A DNA stretch of 64,000 nt, from IMG/VR virus record IMGVR_UViG_3300021185_003351, positions 1 through 64,000 of that record. The stretch is one strand, 5' to 3'. The DNA comes from a virus. Made by a program: the position numbers and the translations under genes. Below the pieces are notes generated by a model that was given only the letters and a program-made list of their open reading frames with translations, was not told the DNA's origin and made no database searches. The first letter of the stretch is position 1. Every line of letters starts with the position of its first letter. Positions 52,048-60,839 of this stretch are shown one piece after another.

Positions 52048-53691
52048 ATGAAAATTTCATCTTTACTAGAAGACAATAATCCTTCCCAAAGAAATGCAGC
52101 GTTAAAAACTGTAACAAAATGGGAAAAGACAGGTCTTCTAGAAGGTTTAAAAACCGAAACAGAAAAAGCAGGTATGGCTCAGCTTCTTGAAAATCAAGCT
52201 AGACAACTTGTAAAAGAAGCATCATCAACTGGTACTACTGAAGGATCAGAAGAATGGGCTGGTGTAGCTTTACCATTGGTAAGAAGAATCTTTGCTGAAT
52301 TTGCAGCAAAAGAATTTGTTTCTGTACAACCAATGAATTTACCATCTGGACTAGTATTTTATTTAGATTTCAAATATGGAACTGAAAAAGCTGGATTTGA
52401 TGGTGATAATTTAAATGTAGCTGGCGATCCTTTTGGATCACCAAATGCTGACGATTCCATGTTTGGTGTAACAACTACTGCAGGAGATCCAACTGGTGGT
52501 CTTTATGGTGCTGGTAGATTTGGTTACTCACTCAATGATGTAGCAGTTACTGCTTCAGCTGTTGTTTCAGCAGCATCATCTGCATCTGTAAATTACGATT
52601 CATCATTTACTGGCAATAAATTATCTGAATATAACGTAGTAACTGTACCGTTAACATCGTTATCAGGTTCAGATTCAACTGCAGTTAGATCATTTATTAT
52701 CGAAACTGGATCTGGTACAATTGTGCAACATTCTGCATTTACAAAATTAAATGCTGCAAAAACTCATGTTGAGTTTTTAGTATCTGGATCAGCTGCATCA
52801 ATGACTGGTGTTGAATACATTGTTAAATTTAGTGAGCAACCAACTGACATCTCTAGAGGCGACTTTGAAGATTCAAATCCTTTTAAAGGTTCTGGTGCTG
52901 GTACTGGTATCAATAATGGTACTGATATTGACATTCCTGAAGTTAACTTAGAAATGCAATCAGATCCAATCGTAGCTAAGACTAGAAAGTTAAAAGCTGT
53001 TTGGACTCCTGAATTTGCACAAGATTTAAATGCATATCATTCAATTGACGCTGAAGCTGAATTAACTTCAATGTTAAGTGAATATGTATCAATGGAAATT
53101 GATCTTGAAATTCTAGATATGTTAATCAATGGTGCATTAACAACTGAATATTGGTCAGCTCAATCTAATCAATTCTTGAACGCAGCTGGTACAGCTTTTG
53201 AAGGAAGAGATGTTTCTGCAGGCGGATATTATAATACACAAGGAGAGTGGTTCCAAACTTTAGGAACTAAACTTCAAAAAGTATCTAACAAAATTCATCA
53301 AAAAACACTTAGAGGTGGTGCTAATTTCTTAGTTACTTCACCTGCTGTTGCAACTATCCTAGAATCTATTCCTGGATTTGCTGCTGACACAGATGGTAAC
53401 AAAATGGAATTTGCTGCTGGTGTTCAAAAAATTGGTGCAATCAATAATAGATACACAGTATATAAGAATCCATATATGAAAGAGAACGTAATCCTTATGG
53501 GTTATAGAGGAGCACAATTCCTTGAAACTGGTGCAGTATATGCTCCATACGTACCTTTAATTATGACTCCACTAGTATACGATCCTGTTAATTTCACCCC
53601 AAGAAAAGGTGTAATGACAAGATATGCTAAGAAAATGGTAAGACCAGAATTCTACGGTAAAGTATATGTTGCTGGATTAGACACTATTTAA
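52048..53691 (+). CDS. gp23: Major capsid protein, T4 gp23-like (547 aa)
   Basis: Starts MKISSLLEDNNPSQRNAALK, then VTKWEKTGLLEGL and a region LVKEASSTGTTEGSEEWAGVALPLVRRIFAEF, which corresponds to the T4 gp23 propeptide and HK97-fold N-arm. The rest includes PMNLPSGLVFYLDFKYG and the C-terminal MTPLVYDPVNFTPRKGVMTRYAKKMVRPEFYGKVYV, typical of gp23. The propeptide would be cut by gp21 after Glu within about the first 70 residues. Codon use is slightly more biased than in neighbouring genes, as expected for the most abundant protein. A strong terminator follows. Confidence 0.96.
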   Translation: MKISSLLEDNNPSQRNAALKTVTKWEKTGLLEGLKTETEKAGMAQLLENQARQLVKEASSTGTTEGSEEWAGVALPLVRRIFAEFAAKEFVSVQPMNLPSGLVFYLDFKYGTEKAGFDGDNLNVAGDPFGSPNADDSMFGVTTTAGDPTGGLYGAGRFGYSLNDVAVTASAVVSAASSASVNYDSSFTGNKLSEYNVVTVPLTSLSGSDSTAVRSFIIETGSGTIVQHSAFTKLNAAKTHVEFLVSGSAASMTGVEYIVKFSEQPTDISRGDFEDSNPFKGSGAGTGINNGTDIDIPEVNLEMQSDPIVAKTRKLKAVWTPEFAQDLNAYHSIDAEAELTSMLSEYVSMEIDLEILDMLINGALTTEYWSAQSNQFLNAAGTAFEGRDVSAGGYYNTQGEWFQTLGTKLQKVSNKIHQKTLRGGANFLVTSPAVATILESIPGFAADTDGNKMEFAAGVQKIGAINNRYTVYKNPYMKENVILMGYRGAQFLETGAVYAPYVPLIMTPLVYDPVNFTPRKGVMTRYAKKMVRPEFYGKVYVAGLDTI

Positions 53692-53723
53692 TATTTAATT
53701 AATTATTAAATAATCTAAAAATT

Positions 53724-53750
53724 GAGAGGGGTGATTCGTCACCCCTTTCT
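53724..53750 (+). terminator. Strong intrinsic terminator after the major capsid gene
   Basis: AGGGGTGA (53727-53734), loop TTCG, TCACCCCT (53739-53746), then TTCTTACTGTTTTG. Perfect eight-base stem with a stable UUCG tetraloop and a T-rich tail. It is the most GC-rich element in an otherwise AT-rich window and ends the scaffold-capsid transcript. Confidence 0.92.
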
Positions 53751-53761
53751 TACTGTTTTGA

Positions 53762-53775
53762 TATTTATTATAAAA
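53762..53775 (+). promoter_or_regulatory. Candidate late promoter motif (variant)
   Basis: TATTTATT at 53762-53769 followed by ATAAAA, 15 bases before the ATG at 53785, directly after the terminator. Confidence 0.5.
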
Positions 53776-53784
53776 AGAAGTACA

Positions 53785-54060
53785 ATGGCAGCTCCAAGGG
53801 TAAAATATTCAATACAAGCTAGAATACGTTATAAAGGTAATTTAGTCGACACATTAGACAGAATACGAGCTATTAGATTAGTTCTAATGGTTCATATAGA
53901 ACAAGACTTGGGTAAAGGATCAGAACTTATTACAATGAAGGTAATGTCCCCATATCCACCAACAAAAACATTTGAAGCAATTAGAAGATTATCAGTTGGT
54001 AAAATTGAATCATTAGAGCAAATGCAACTACTGCCAACTACTTTATTAAAATTAGAATAA
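53785..54060 (+). CDS. Small structural-region protein (91 aa)
   Basis: I take the ATG at 53785 (MAAPRVKYSIQARIRYKGN) because it follows a promoter-like motif; the longer open frame from 53722 would run through the terminator and is rejected. The product has alternating strands (IRLVLMVHIEQDLG..., ELITMKVMSPYPP) and no known motif. It sits between the major capsid and neck genes, so a head-completion role is possible. Confidence 0.58.
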   Translation: MAAPRVKYSIQARIRYKGNLVDTLDRIRAIRLVLMVHIEQDLGKGSELITMKVMSPYPPTKTFEAIRRLSVGKIESLEQMQLLPTTLLKLE

Positions 54061-54068
54061 GGATATAA

Positions 54069-55295
54069 ATGGCAGATTACAGTGAAAATAAACCAATATG
54101 GCCTGGCTCATCATCATTTGTTGCAGGAGATACCCCATTTGGATTTTTTGATAATGATACATTATTTCAACAACAAGCTGATAGCTTTGCTAAACATGCA
54201 GCTCAAAATGTTGGATATCCAATTATGGATGTAGAATTATTAGATATAAATTTTTATAATGCATTTGAATCAGCTGTTATTGAATATTCAAATCAAGTTA
54301 ATCAGGTTAATATTACAAACAACTTATTAAGTACCTTAGGAATACAAACCGGATCTGATTTTTTATCTGCAGATGGATTTTCTGATACGTTGGTTGGAGG
54401 ATCATTATCATATGTAACAAAACTATCAAAAACATATGGCACTGAAGCAGATTCAGGAGGTAATTTAAAATGGTTTTCTGCATCAATTGATGTACAACCT
54501 GGTCAACAAACATATAGTATAAAAAAAGCTGTAGAAGAAACATTAGGAATAACTTTAACAAATACAAGTTCAATTGAAGTAAAAAAAGTATTACATAATG
54601 TTCCACCAGCAATTATAAGATACTTTGACCCATTTGTAGGAACAGGATTAGGATCTCAAAATTTAATGGATGCGTTTGATTTTGGAGGATTTTCTCCTTC
54701 TGTTAATTTTATGTTGATGCCTTTACATCAAGACTTACTTAGAATACAAACAATTGAATTTAATGATAGAATACGAAAATCACATTTTTCATTTGATATA
54801 CATGGAGATGATATAAGATTATATCCAGTGCCTGGAACAACAGGAACAGCTGCAAATCCATTTTATAAAAACGTTTGGTTTGAATTTATATTTGAAGATA
54901 AAAAAGCTGACGAAGCAATATTATTTGGTAATACTGCAGCAACAAATGGAGTTGTAAGTGATGCATCTAATATACCATATACATATCAAAAATATTCACA
55001 AATTAATGATATGGGAAGAGCATGGATTTTCAGATATGGATCTGCGTTAGTTAAAGAAATGTTGGGATATGTTAGAGGAAAATATTCATCAGTACCAATA
55101 CCAAACTCAGAAGTAACATTAAATGGATCTGATTTAGTGACACAAGGACAATCAGAAAAAGAATCATTAATTACGCAACTAAGAGAATTTTTAGATAAAT
55201 TAACAAAAGAGAGTATGATGACAAGACAACAAGCAGAAAATGATGCAATGAATGAAGTACTGTCAAAAATACCAACTAAAATTTACGTAGGATAA
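54069..55295 (+). CDS. gp13: Neck/head-completion protein, T4 gp13-like (408 aa)
   Basis: The N-terminal text (KPIWPGSSSFVAGDTPFGFFDND and FAKHAAQNVGYPIMDVELLDINFYNAFESAV) is characteristic of gp13 in marine T4-like phages. The C-terminal part has helical NDMGRAWIFRYGSALVKEMLGYVRGKYSSVP. Somewhat longer than T4 gp13 (309). It would cap the packaged head together with gp14. Two bases separate it from the gp14-like gene. Confidence 0.82.
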   Translation: MADYSENKPIWPGSSSFVAGDTPFGFFDNDTLFQQQADSFAKHAAQNVGYPIMDVELLDINFYNAFESAVIEYSNQVNQVNITNNLLSTLGIQTGSDFLSADGFSDTLVGGSLSYVTKLSKTYGTEADSGGNLKWFSASIDVQPGQQTYSIKKAVEETLGITLTNTSSIEVKKVLHNVPPAIIRYFDPFVGTGLGSQNLMDAFDFGGFSPSVNFMLMPLHQDLLRIQTIEFNDRIRKSHFSFDIHGDDIRLYPVPGTTGTAANPFYKNVWFEFIFEDKKADEAILFGNTAATNGVVSDASNIPYTYQKYSQINDMGRAWIFRYGSALVKEMLGYVRGKYSSVPIPNSEVTLNGSDLVTQGQSEKESLITQLREFLDKLTKESMMTRQQAENDAMNEVLSKIPTKIYVG

Positions 55296-55296
55296 A

Positions 55297-55818
55297 ATGG
55301 CGTTATTTGGAACAAAACGAGATGCTAGATTTCTAGCCGCAATTAACTCAGAATTATTAAATTCAATAATTGATACAGAAATTGAGTTTTTTAAGCTAGT
55401 TATAGAACAATCTAATTCAAATATATATGGCGAGTCTACATCAAAAACATATTTTAATTCTATATTAATTCCTGCATTGATTACAAAAGAAAACAAAACA
55501 TCAAATATGGATGATTATGGTCATACATATACACGAACAGCTCAATTTGGAATATCAAGAGATATTTTAGAGAAAGCATCATTTTATCCAGAAGTTGGAG
55601 ATATTATTAAATGGGATAATGAATTTTATGAATTGGATAACGTAGATGCAAATCAATATTTTTCTGGAAAAAATCCAGACACTTGGCCTAATGGTAATAA
55701 TTTTGGTTATAGTGTATCTGTTTTATGTGATAGTCATGTAACAAGACAAGCTCCATTAAATATTAGAAAAATGAGAATAGGTACAACAGATGATAATCAA
55801 TCGTATAAAGGATTTTAA
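55297..55818 (+). CDS. gp14: Neck protein, T4 gp14-like (173 aa)
   Basis: Pattern typical of gp14: starts MALFGTKRDARFLAAINSEL with an ELLNSIIDTEIEFFKL helix. Then FGISRDILEKASFYPEVGDIIKWDNEFYELDNVDANQYFSGKNPDTW, a strand-rich segment conserved across marine gp14 proteins. Shorter than T4 gp14 (256). Forms the head-tail joining ring with gp13. The stop overlaps the next ATG. Confidence 0.82.
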   Translation: MALFGTKRDARFLAAINSELLNSIIDTEIEFFKLVIEQSNSNIYGESTSKTYFNSILIPALITKENKTSNMDDYGHTYTRTAQFGISRDILEKASFYPEVGDIIKWDNEFYELDNVDANQYFSGKNPDTWPNGNNFGYSVSVLCDSHVTRQAPLNIRKMRIGTTDDNQSYKGF

Positions 55819-57065
55819 TGCCTAGAAATCGAAGACAAAATATTGATCGAAAAACAAATAAACCAGAATTAAAAAGTACTGTTTCAACAAGACCAGATTT
55901 AATATTAAATAGAGCAGAACAAGTACGACGAGATGACGACGTTGTTCGAACACCTAAGCGTACTGTATATGATATAGATTATGCAATAAAATGGTTTTTA
56001 GATAATGAAATCCAACCACAAGTTCAACATAATAACGAATTAGTTAAAATACCAATAGTATTTGCAAATGGCGAAAAATGGGATAACGTACGAAGATTAG
56101 GATATTTGCGTGATGAAAAAGGAATGCTTCAATCTCCAATAATTGTATTAAAAAGAAACTCATTATCAGAACGGGATACATTAAAAAAATTAGATGTTAA
56201 TAATCCAATACCGGGAAATCAAATTGTATATAAGCAAAAATATAACAAAAGAAATAGGTATATTGACGAATTAGTTCCAATACCAAAAAATAATACAATT
56301 GATTCAAAGGAATTATATACCGTTAATATTCCAGAATATGTAGATGTAGAATATGAAATGTTGATATGGACTGATTTTACTACACAAATGAATGAAGTAA
56401 TTGAACAAATAATGCCATATGGAACATTTGCTTGGGGAAATGAATTCAATAAGTATAGAACATTTATAAGAGATATTTCATTTGAAACTGTAAACACAGT
56501 TGGAGACGATAGATTAGTTAGAGCAACAATTCCACTAACAGTTAATGGAACATTATTATCAGAACAAGAATTTAGAATGTCGACAGTACAAAAAAGATAT
56601 TCAATTAAAAAAATACAATGGGCGTTAGTTATCGATGTTACAACTGATATATTTAGTACTACAAAAGTTCCACAAAAACTAATTGACGCTAAACAAAGAA
56701 TTATTTCTGGAAATAAAGTTATAGTTTCAAATCAATCATCTGGCGGAGGCGGCGGAGGCGCAGGTACCGAAATAACGCCAGCACTAATGAATTATTTAAC
56801 GCAATTAATAGAAAAACAAGGAGTTATAATTAATAATAATACTATATCAGTCACCGGAACACCAAATTATAATACTATTATAGGCGGCAGAGCTACTACA
56901 AAAGAATTTGATATTTATATCAATGGACAATATATAGATACAGCTGTATATGATTGGACTCCAAATGCAACAACAACACAACAAATAACATTTGATACTA
57001 CAGAATTAGGATATAATTTAGAATCTGATGATATAATTATTGTTAATGGAAGATGGAGTGAATAA
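55818..57065 (+). CDS. Virion structural protein of the neck-tail region (415 aa)
   Basis: After a basic N-terminus (MPRNRRQNIDRKTNKPE), residues about 55-300 form a soluble mixed domain (IDYAIKWFLDNEIQPQVQHNNELVKIPIVFANGEKW..., LIWTDFTTQMNEVIEQIMPYGTFAWG). A poly-Gly linker (near residue 313, GGGGGGAG) leads to a strand-rich C-terminal domain (EFDIYINGQYIDTAVYDWTP). The pattern 'globular domain, Gly linker, beta tip' suggests a tail-attached adhesin or completion protein. Not a T4 gene I recognise. Confidence 0.58.
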   Translation: MPRNRRQNIDRKTNKPELKSTVSTRPDLILNRAEQVRRDDDVVRTPKRTVYDIDYAIKWFLDNEIQPQVQHNNELVKIPIVFANGEKWDNVRRLGYLRDEKGMLQSPIIVLKRNSLSERDTLKKLDVNNPIPGNQIVYKQKYNKRNRYIDELVPIPKNNTIDSKELYTVNIPEYVDVEYEMLIWTDFTTQMNEVIEQIMPYGTFAWGNEFNKYRTFIRDISFETVNTVGDDRLVRATIPLTVNGTLLSEQEFRMSTVQKRYSIKKIQWALVIDVTTDIFSTTKVPQKLIDAKQRIISGNKVIVSNQSSGGGGGGAGTEITPALMNYLTQLIEKQGVIINNNTISVTGTPNYNTIIGGRATTKEFDIYINGQYIDTAVYDWTPNATTTQQITFDTTELGYNLESDDIIIVNGRWSE

Positions 57066-57286
57066 TGGCTAGAAGACTAAAAGGCAAACAATTTGCTAAA
57101 CATTTAAAATTATCTGGATCTTTATCTATATCTGGATCTGATGATTCTCCGTTAGATAATAAAGCAGCTATACAAATAGATGGAGGAATTAATCAGATAG
57201 GAACAAATATAACTAGTAGTGTAGAAGGAATAATAGATGTTGGATTTTTCCCAACGTCCAGCGTATCAAAAACAATTATTCCTTAA
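57065..57286 (+). CDS. Short fibre-type protein (73 aa)
   Basis: Basic start (MARRLKGKQFAKHLKLSGSL) then a Ser/Gly-rich strand region with SGSxSISGSDD. The same 'LSGSLSISGS' vocabulary occurs in the following adhesin genes, so it is probably a small fibre-associated subunit or a shortened fibre N-terminus. Confidence 0.5.
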   Translation: MARRLKGKQFAKHLKLSGSLSISGSDDSPLDNKAAIQIDGGINQIGTNITSSVEGIIDVGFFPTSSVSKTIIP

Positions 57287-57310
57287 AGTATTTAATTCAA
57301 AAGTATTTGA

Positions 57311-57324
57311 TATTTATATAAAAG
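57311..57324 (+). promoter_or_regulatory. Candidate late promoter motif
   Basis: TATTTATA at 57311-57318 followed by TAAAAG, 16 bases before the ATG at 57335. Confidence 0.5.
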
Positions 57325-57334
57325 AAAACATTTA

Positions 57335-59350
57335 ATGGCACAGGTAATTCAGCATAAAAGAGGTAGTTTAGAAAATTTAAAAAATGTAAATCCCGTTTTT
57401 AGAGGCGAAGTCTTATTAGCAACTGGATCTTTAAATGTACATTCTTCTGAGTTTGGAACAGTTTCACAACCAATCGAAATACAATTTATCGGAGGATTAA
57501 ATGACTACGAACCAGTAACAAAATTTTTTACAGGATCTGGATTACCTTCTATTACAACAGGTACATATGGAGATCGATTAGATGGTATAGTTTGGTATGA
57601 TTCAACAAGAAGACAACAATACGAATTAAATGCTACTGTAACAAATGATGCAGCAACGTCTGCAATTTTTACTGGAAGTCATATTGCAATTAGTCCAGAA
57701 GTATCTGCAGACGGCCAAGGAGTTATTGGTACACCATCTGATACAACATACACAGACGGATTTTTTGATACTTTTACTCCTGCTACTACTATAGGAAATG
57801 CAATAGATGAAATTAGTGAAGCATTTCTAGATTTAGCACCTGCAAAAGCAAAAACATTAACAGGTCAATCATTAACAAAAAATAGTCCTAGTACATTTAC
57901 TGGTAGATTAGCAGGAGGTTTACCTTCAGCTGATTGGTATGTAGGTACTACTGCATATTCTAATGTATCAACATTAACAAGTGCTACCTCAGTAGATTTA
58001 AGAAGTCCAGATCAAACAGAAACATTTAGAGCAGGAAAATCATCGTCATTGTCAGCAAATACATTGGAAGGCGGAGTGTCATCTAGTATTATATCTGGAT
58101 CTACACCGGAAGTATTTAGTAAAAGGGCATTTGATCCTGACGGAGAAGGAATTACTGGAAATATACGTATTTCAGATTTAGATGTATATAACACATTTTG
58201 GGCAAAGGCAAATGCTAGAATTGAACACACACTAACAAGCACAGGGTCATATAAATACAAAATATTAGCAGATGGAGCTGGAGAAACAAATGTTTATCAG
58301 TTATGGTATTTAGGATCTGGAACCAATTATCCAAATATATCAGTAACTGCACAGTCACCAGTAACAAGTTCAACATCATTTAATTATTTAAGTGGTATAA
58401 CATATTTAGCAGGAGCTACATTTGATTTAGCTATAACAGGAAGTGATTTATTTTATCCGATATATGAAACAGGTAATGTACATTTTAATTCCACAAACTT
58501 TTCAGCAAATTTAGCAACTGGTAGTCAAACATCAGATCAGCCACAATATAACGACATATTAGAATTAGATGTACAGCGATCATTAAAACAAAATATTAAC
58601 ACCGCTCAATCATCACCAACAGGTACAGTTACAGTAGAAAAACCAGGTAAGTCAGATGCATCTGCTACATATACATTAACACAAATGTTTGTTAATTCTT
58701 ATACGTCTGCAGATAATGCTGGATCTACAAATTCTGGAAACTCTCACGCAGAAGCATTTTTACATGAATCACATCGTTTAAATAATCTACAAGGTGGCGT
58801 ATGGAATAGCCAAACTACATTATCAGATGGAAATCTAGAATCACAAAATGGTAAGTTAATTGCTGGCAAATTTGGATCGACTGCCTATTCTGGATTTGTT
58901 GATGGAACAAATGTCGACACAGATTATGCAATATATTTTAGAAGATCAGATCCATCATCAGATAATAGACAAAATGGAACATTTACTATATCAAGAAATA
59001 CAAATGCATTTGCCTCATCTACTCCTATTTCTCCATGGGATTATCAAGGAGCAAATCCATCAGACGCAGTATTACAGGTTTCATTGATATTATCAGCTGA
59101 TGTTACCGGAGCACAAACAACTAATGCTGTATATGATCTCGGTAGATCAGTAGGAGATAATTCTGGTATAATAAAAGGAATTAGAAATACTATTACAACA
59201 AATAATAGTACTAGTTACACAGTTACATGGGCATTGCCATCAGGAATAAATACTGGTGCAGCTGCATCTGGATATGTTATAGTTTGGATACGTTATAAAG
59301 GAACAAGTGCAAGTGATTATTTAAATAATTTTAGTATAACATATTCATAG
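57335..59350 (+). CDS. Tail fibre/adhesin-like protein (671 aa)
   Basis: The N-terminus IQHKRGSLENLKNVNPVFRGEVLLATGSLNV has the pattern 'R-G-x-x-x-x-L, P-x-x-x-G-E-x-L' found at the start of many phage fibre and tropism proteins. The rest is Ser/Thr/Gly-rich with strand repeats and ends in a compact beta domain (GYVIVWIRYKGTSASDYLNNFSITYS). No catalytic motif. Likely part of the receptor-binding apparatus. Confidence 0.68.
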   Translation: MAQVIQHKRGSLENLKNVNPVFRGEVLLATGSLNVHSSEFGTVSQPIEIQFIGGLNDYEPVTKFFTGSGLPSITTGTYGDRLDGIVWYDSTRRQQYELNATVTNDAATSAIFTGSHIAISPEVSADGQGVIGTPSDTTYTDGFFDTFTPATTIGNAIDEISEAFLDLAPAKAKTLTGQSLTKNSPSTFTGRLAGGLPSADWYVGTTAYSNVSTLTSATSVDLRSPDQTETFRAGKSSSLSANTLEGGVSSSIISGSTPEVFSKRAFDPDGEGITGNIRISDLDVYNTFWAKANARIEHTLTSTGSYKYKILADGAGETNVYQLWYLGSGTNYPNISVTAQSPVTSSTSFNYLSGITYLAGATFDLAITGSDLFYPIYETGNVHFNSTNFSANLATGSQTSDQPQYNDILELDVQRSLKQNINTAQSSPTGTVTVEKPGKSDASATYTLTQMFVNSYTSADNAGSTNSGNSHAEAFLHESHRLNNLQGGVWNSQTTLSDGNLESQNGKLIAGKFGSTAYSGFVDGTNVDTDYAIYFRRSDPSSDNRQNGTFTISRNTNAFASSTPISPWDYQGANPSDAVLQVSLILSADVTGAQTTNAVYDLGRSVGDNSGIIKGIRNTITTNNSTSYTVTWALPSGINTGAAASGYVIVWIRYKGTSASDYLNNFSITYS

Positions 59351-59364
59351 GATAACAAAGAGAC

Positions 59365-60426
59365 ATGGCAATAAATAAAGAAGATAAGTCGTTTAAGATT
59401 CTAATTAATAAAGAATTTACAGATCCTAGTAGAGCATTCTTTCAAGAAAATACAGTAAGTACTTTAGATATAAATGATACGGAAGTATATACTTCTCCAA
59501 TAACTTCTGACACCGCTAGTGCAATTGCATCTGGCCATGCAAAACAACATACTCAATTCATATTAACTGCAGATGGTACATATCCAAATAATGCATTTTA
59601 TTTTATATCTGGATCAGGATTTACTCCGGGTAGTGATTCTATACCTTCATTCTCATCTAATCCAGAATTATATCAAAGAAATTTTTTAAGTGATAAATAT
59701 GGTGCAAACTATGAGATAAAATTATTTGAAAATGATGGAACTCAAATATTTAAAACAGATTCAATTAATTGGATATTTGATTATAAAACAGGTATACTTC
59801 ATATAGCAGATCCAGGAGGTAAAAACACTCCATATAAAGTTAGTGTTTTACAATATACTGGTGAAACATTAAGCGGATCATTAGCTAATGAAAGAGATGG
59901 AAATATTTGGAAACAAACCGGATCTGCATATACTACTCAAAATAATATTCAAATAACTGGTTCATTAGGTGTAACTGGAGGCTTATCTGGATCATTTTCT
60001 GGTTCTGGAGCTGATCTGTCTGGCATACCAGCATCTGGTATAGTAGGCTTAGAGTTATTTAAAATACAAACAGGATCTGTTTCTACAGCTGTAAATATTG
60101 GAACAACTAATATTTTCACTGTTAATAGTGGATCAACACAATTAGTAACTTTAAATAGTGATGGAGATTTAAAAGTTTCTGGAAGCTTAACTGCAGAGTC
60201 TTATATTATATCATCATCTGTATTATATATGACTCAGTCATTTTCGTCTGGATCTACCATGTTTGGAGATACATTTGATGATACTCATATTTTTACTGGA
60301 TCTTTATTTTTTACTGGAAGTGGAACATATACATCAATGAGTCAAGCAACATACAGTGAATTTGCATATCAAGACTCTAGAGGTGGACTAAGATTTAGTC
60401 ATGTAATTGATGGAGGAGCATTTTGA
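59365..60426 (+). CDS. Tail fibre-like protein (353 aa)
   Basis: N-terminal part mixed alpha/beta (FKILINKEFTDPSRAFFQEN...), then a fibre-like shaft with the repeats ITGSLGVTGGLSGSFSGSGADLSG and SGSLTAESYIISSS. The C-terminus ends in RFSHVIDGGAF. The repeats are shared in style with the genes before and after it. Its stop overlaps the TTG start of the next gene. Confidence 0.65.
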   Translation: MAINKEDKSFKILINKEFTDPSRAFFQENTVSTLDINDTEVYTSPITSDTASAIASGHAKQHTQFILTADGTYPNNAFYFISGSGFTPGSDSIPSFSSNPELYQRNFLSDKYGANYEIKLFENDGTQIFKTDSINWIFDYKTGILHIADPGGKNTPYKVSVLQYTGETLSGSLANERDGNIWKQTGSAYTTQNNIQITGSLGVTGGLSGSFSGSGADLSGIPASGIVGLELFKIQTGSVSTAVNIGTTNIFTVNSGSTQLVTLNSDGDLKVSGSLTAESYIISSSVLYMTQSFSSGSTMFGDTFDDTHIFTGSLFFTGSGTYTSMSQATYSEFAYQDSRGGLRFSHVIDGGAF

Positions 60427-60779
60427 GTAATATTATACAATTGCGAAGATCTCTAATAGCAGGTACTAGACCAGTCGACCTAGAAGATGGTGAATTGTCT
60501 GTTAATGTATATGACGGAAAATTATTTTTTAAACGAAATGATGGTACCACATCAATTGAAGAAATTTTTGTAACTGACTCTTGGATAACAGGATCATTAC
60601 AATTTAAACAAGAAGACACAAATAATGATATTTTACTAATACGTGAAGTAGATAACACAAGATCATTAACAGTTACATCTCAAAGTGTATTAGTAGTAAA
60701 AGAACAATCTTTAACACCAGAAGCTGCTGAAGCTGGAATCATGTATTCCGGGAGTAATTTTTGGTTAGGATTAGAATAA
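60423..60779 (+). CDS. Small fibre-type protein, tropism-determinant-like N-terminus (118 aa)
   Basis: Start is TTG overlapping the previous TGA. The first 45 residues (IIQLRRSLIAGTRPVDLEDGELSVNVYDGKLFFKRND) match the common fibre N-terminal pattern 'L-R-R-S, P-x-x-L-x-x-G-E-L-x-x-N, D-G-K-L-F'. A short beta domain follows. Such pieces usually anchor or trimerise a fibre tip. Confidence 0.65.
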   Translation: MSNIIQLRRSLIAGTRPVDLEDGELSVNVYDGKLFFKRNDGTTSIEEIFVTDSWITGSLQFKQEDTNNDILLIREVDNTRSLTVTSQSVLVVKEQSLTPEAAEAGIMYSGSNFWLGLE

Positions 60780-60798
60780 TGAAAATATTTTAACAATA

Positions 60799-60812
60799 TA
60801 TTTATAATAAAA
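60799..60812 (+). promoter_or_regulatory. Candidate late promoter motif
   Basis: TATTTATA at 60799-60806 followed by ATAAAAT, 33 bases before the ATG at 60840; a strong AAAGGAG (60828-60834) lies between. Confidence 0.5.
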
Positions 60813-60839
60813 TAAAAAAATACTTTTAAAGGAGAATAA

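Noticed and set aside
53722-53784. N-terminal extension of the 53785 gene
   Set aside because: The extension would be translated through the intrinsic terminator and the promoter-like motif.
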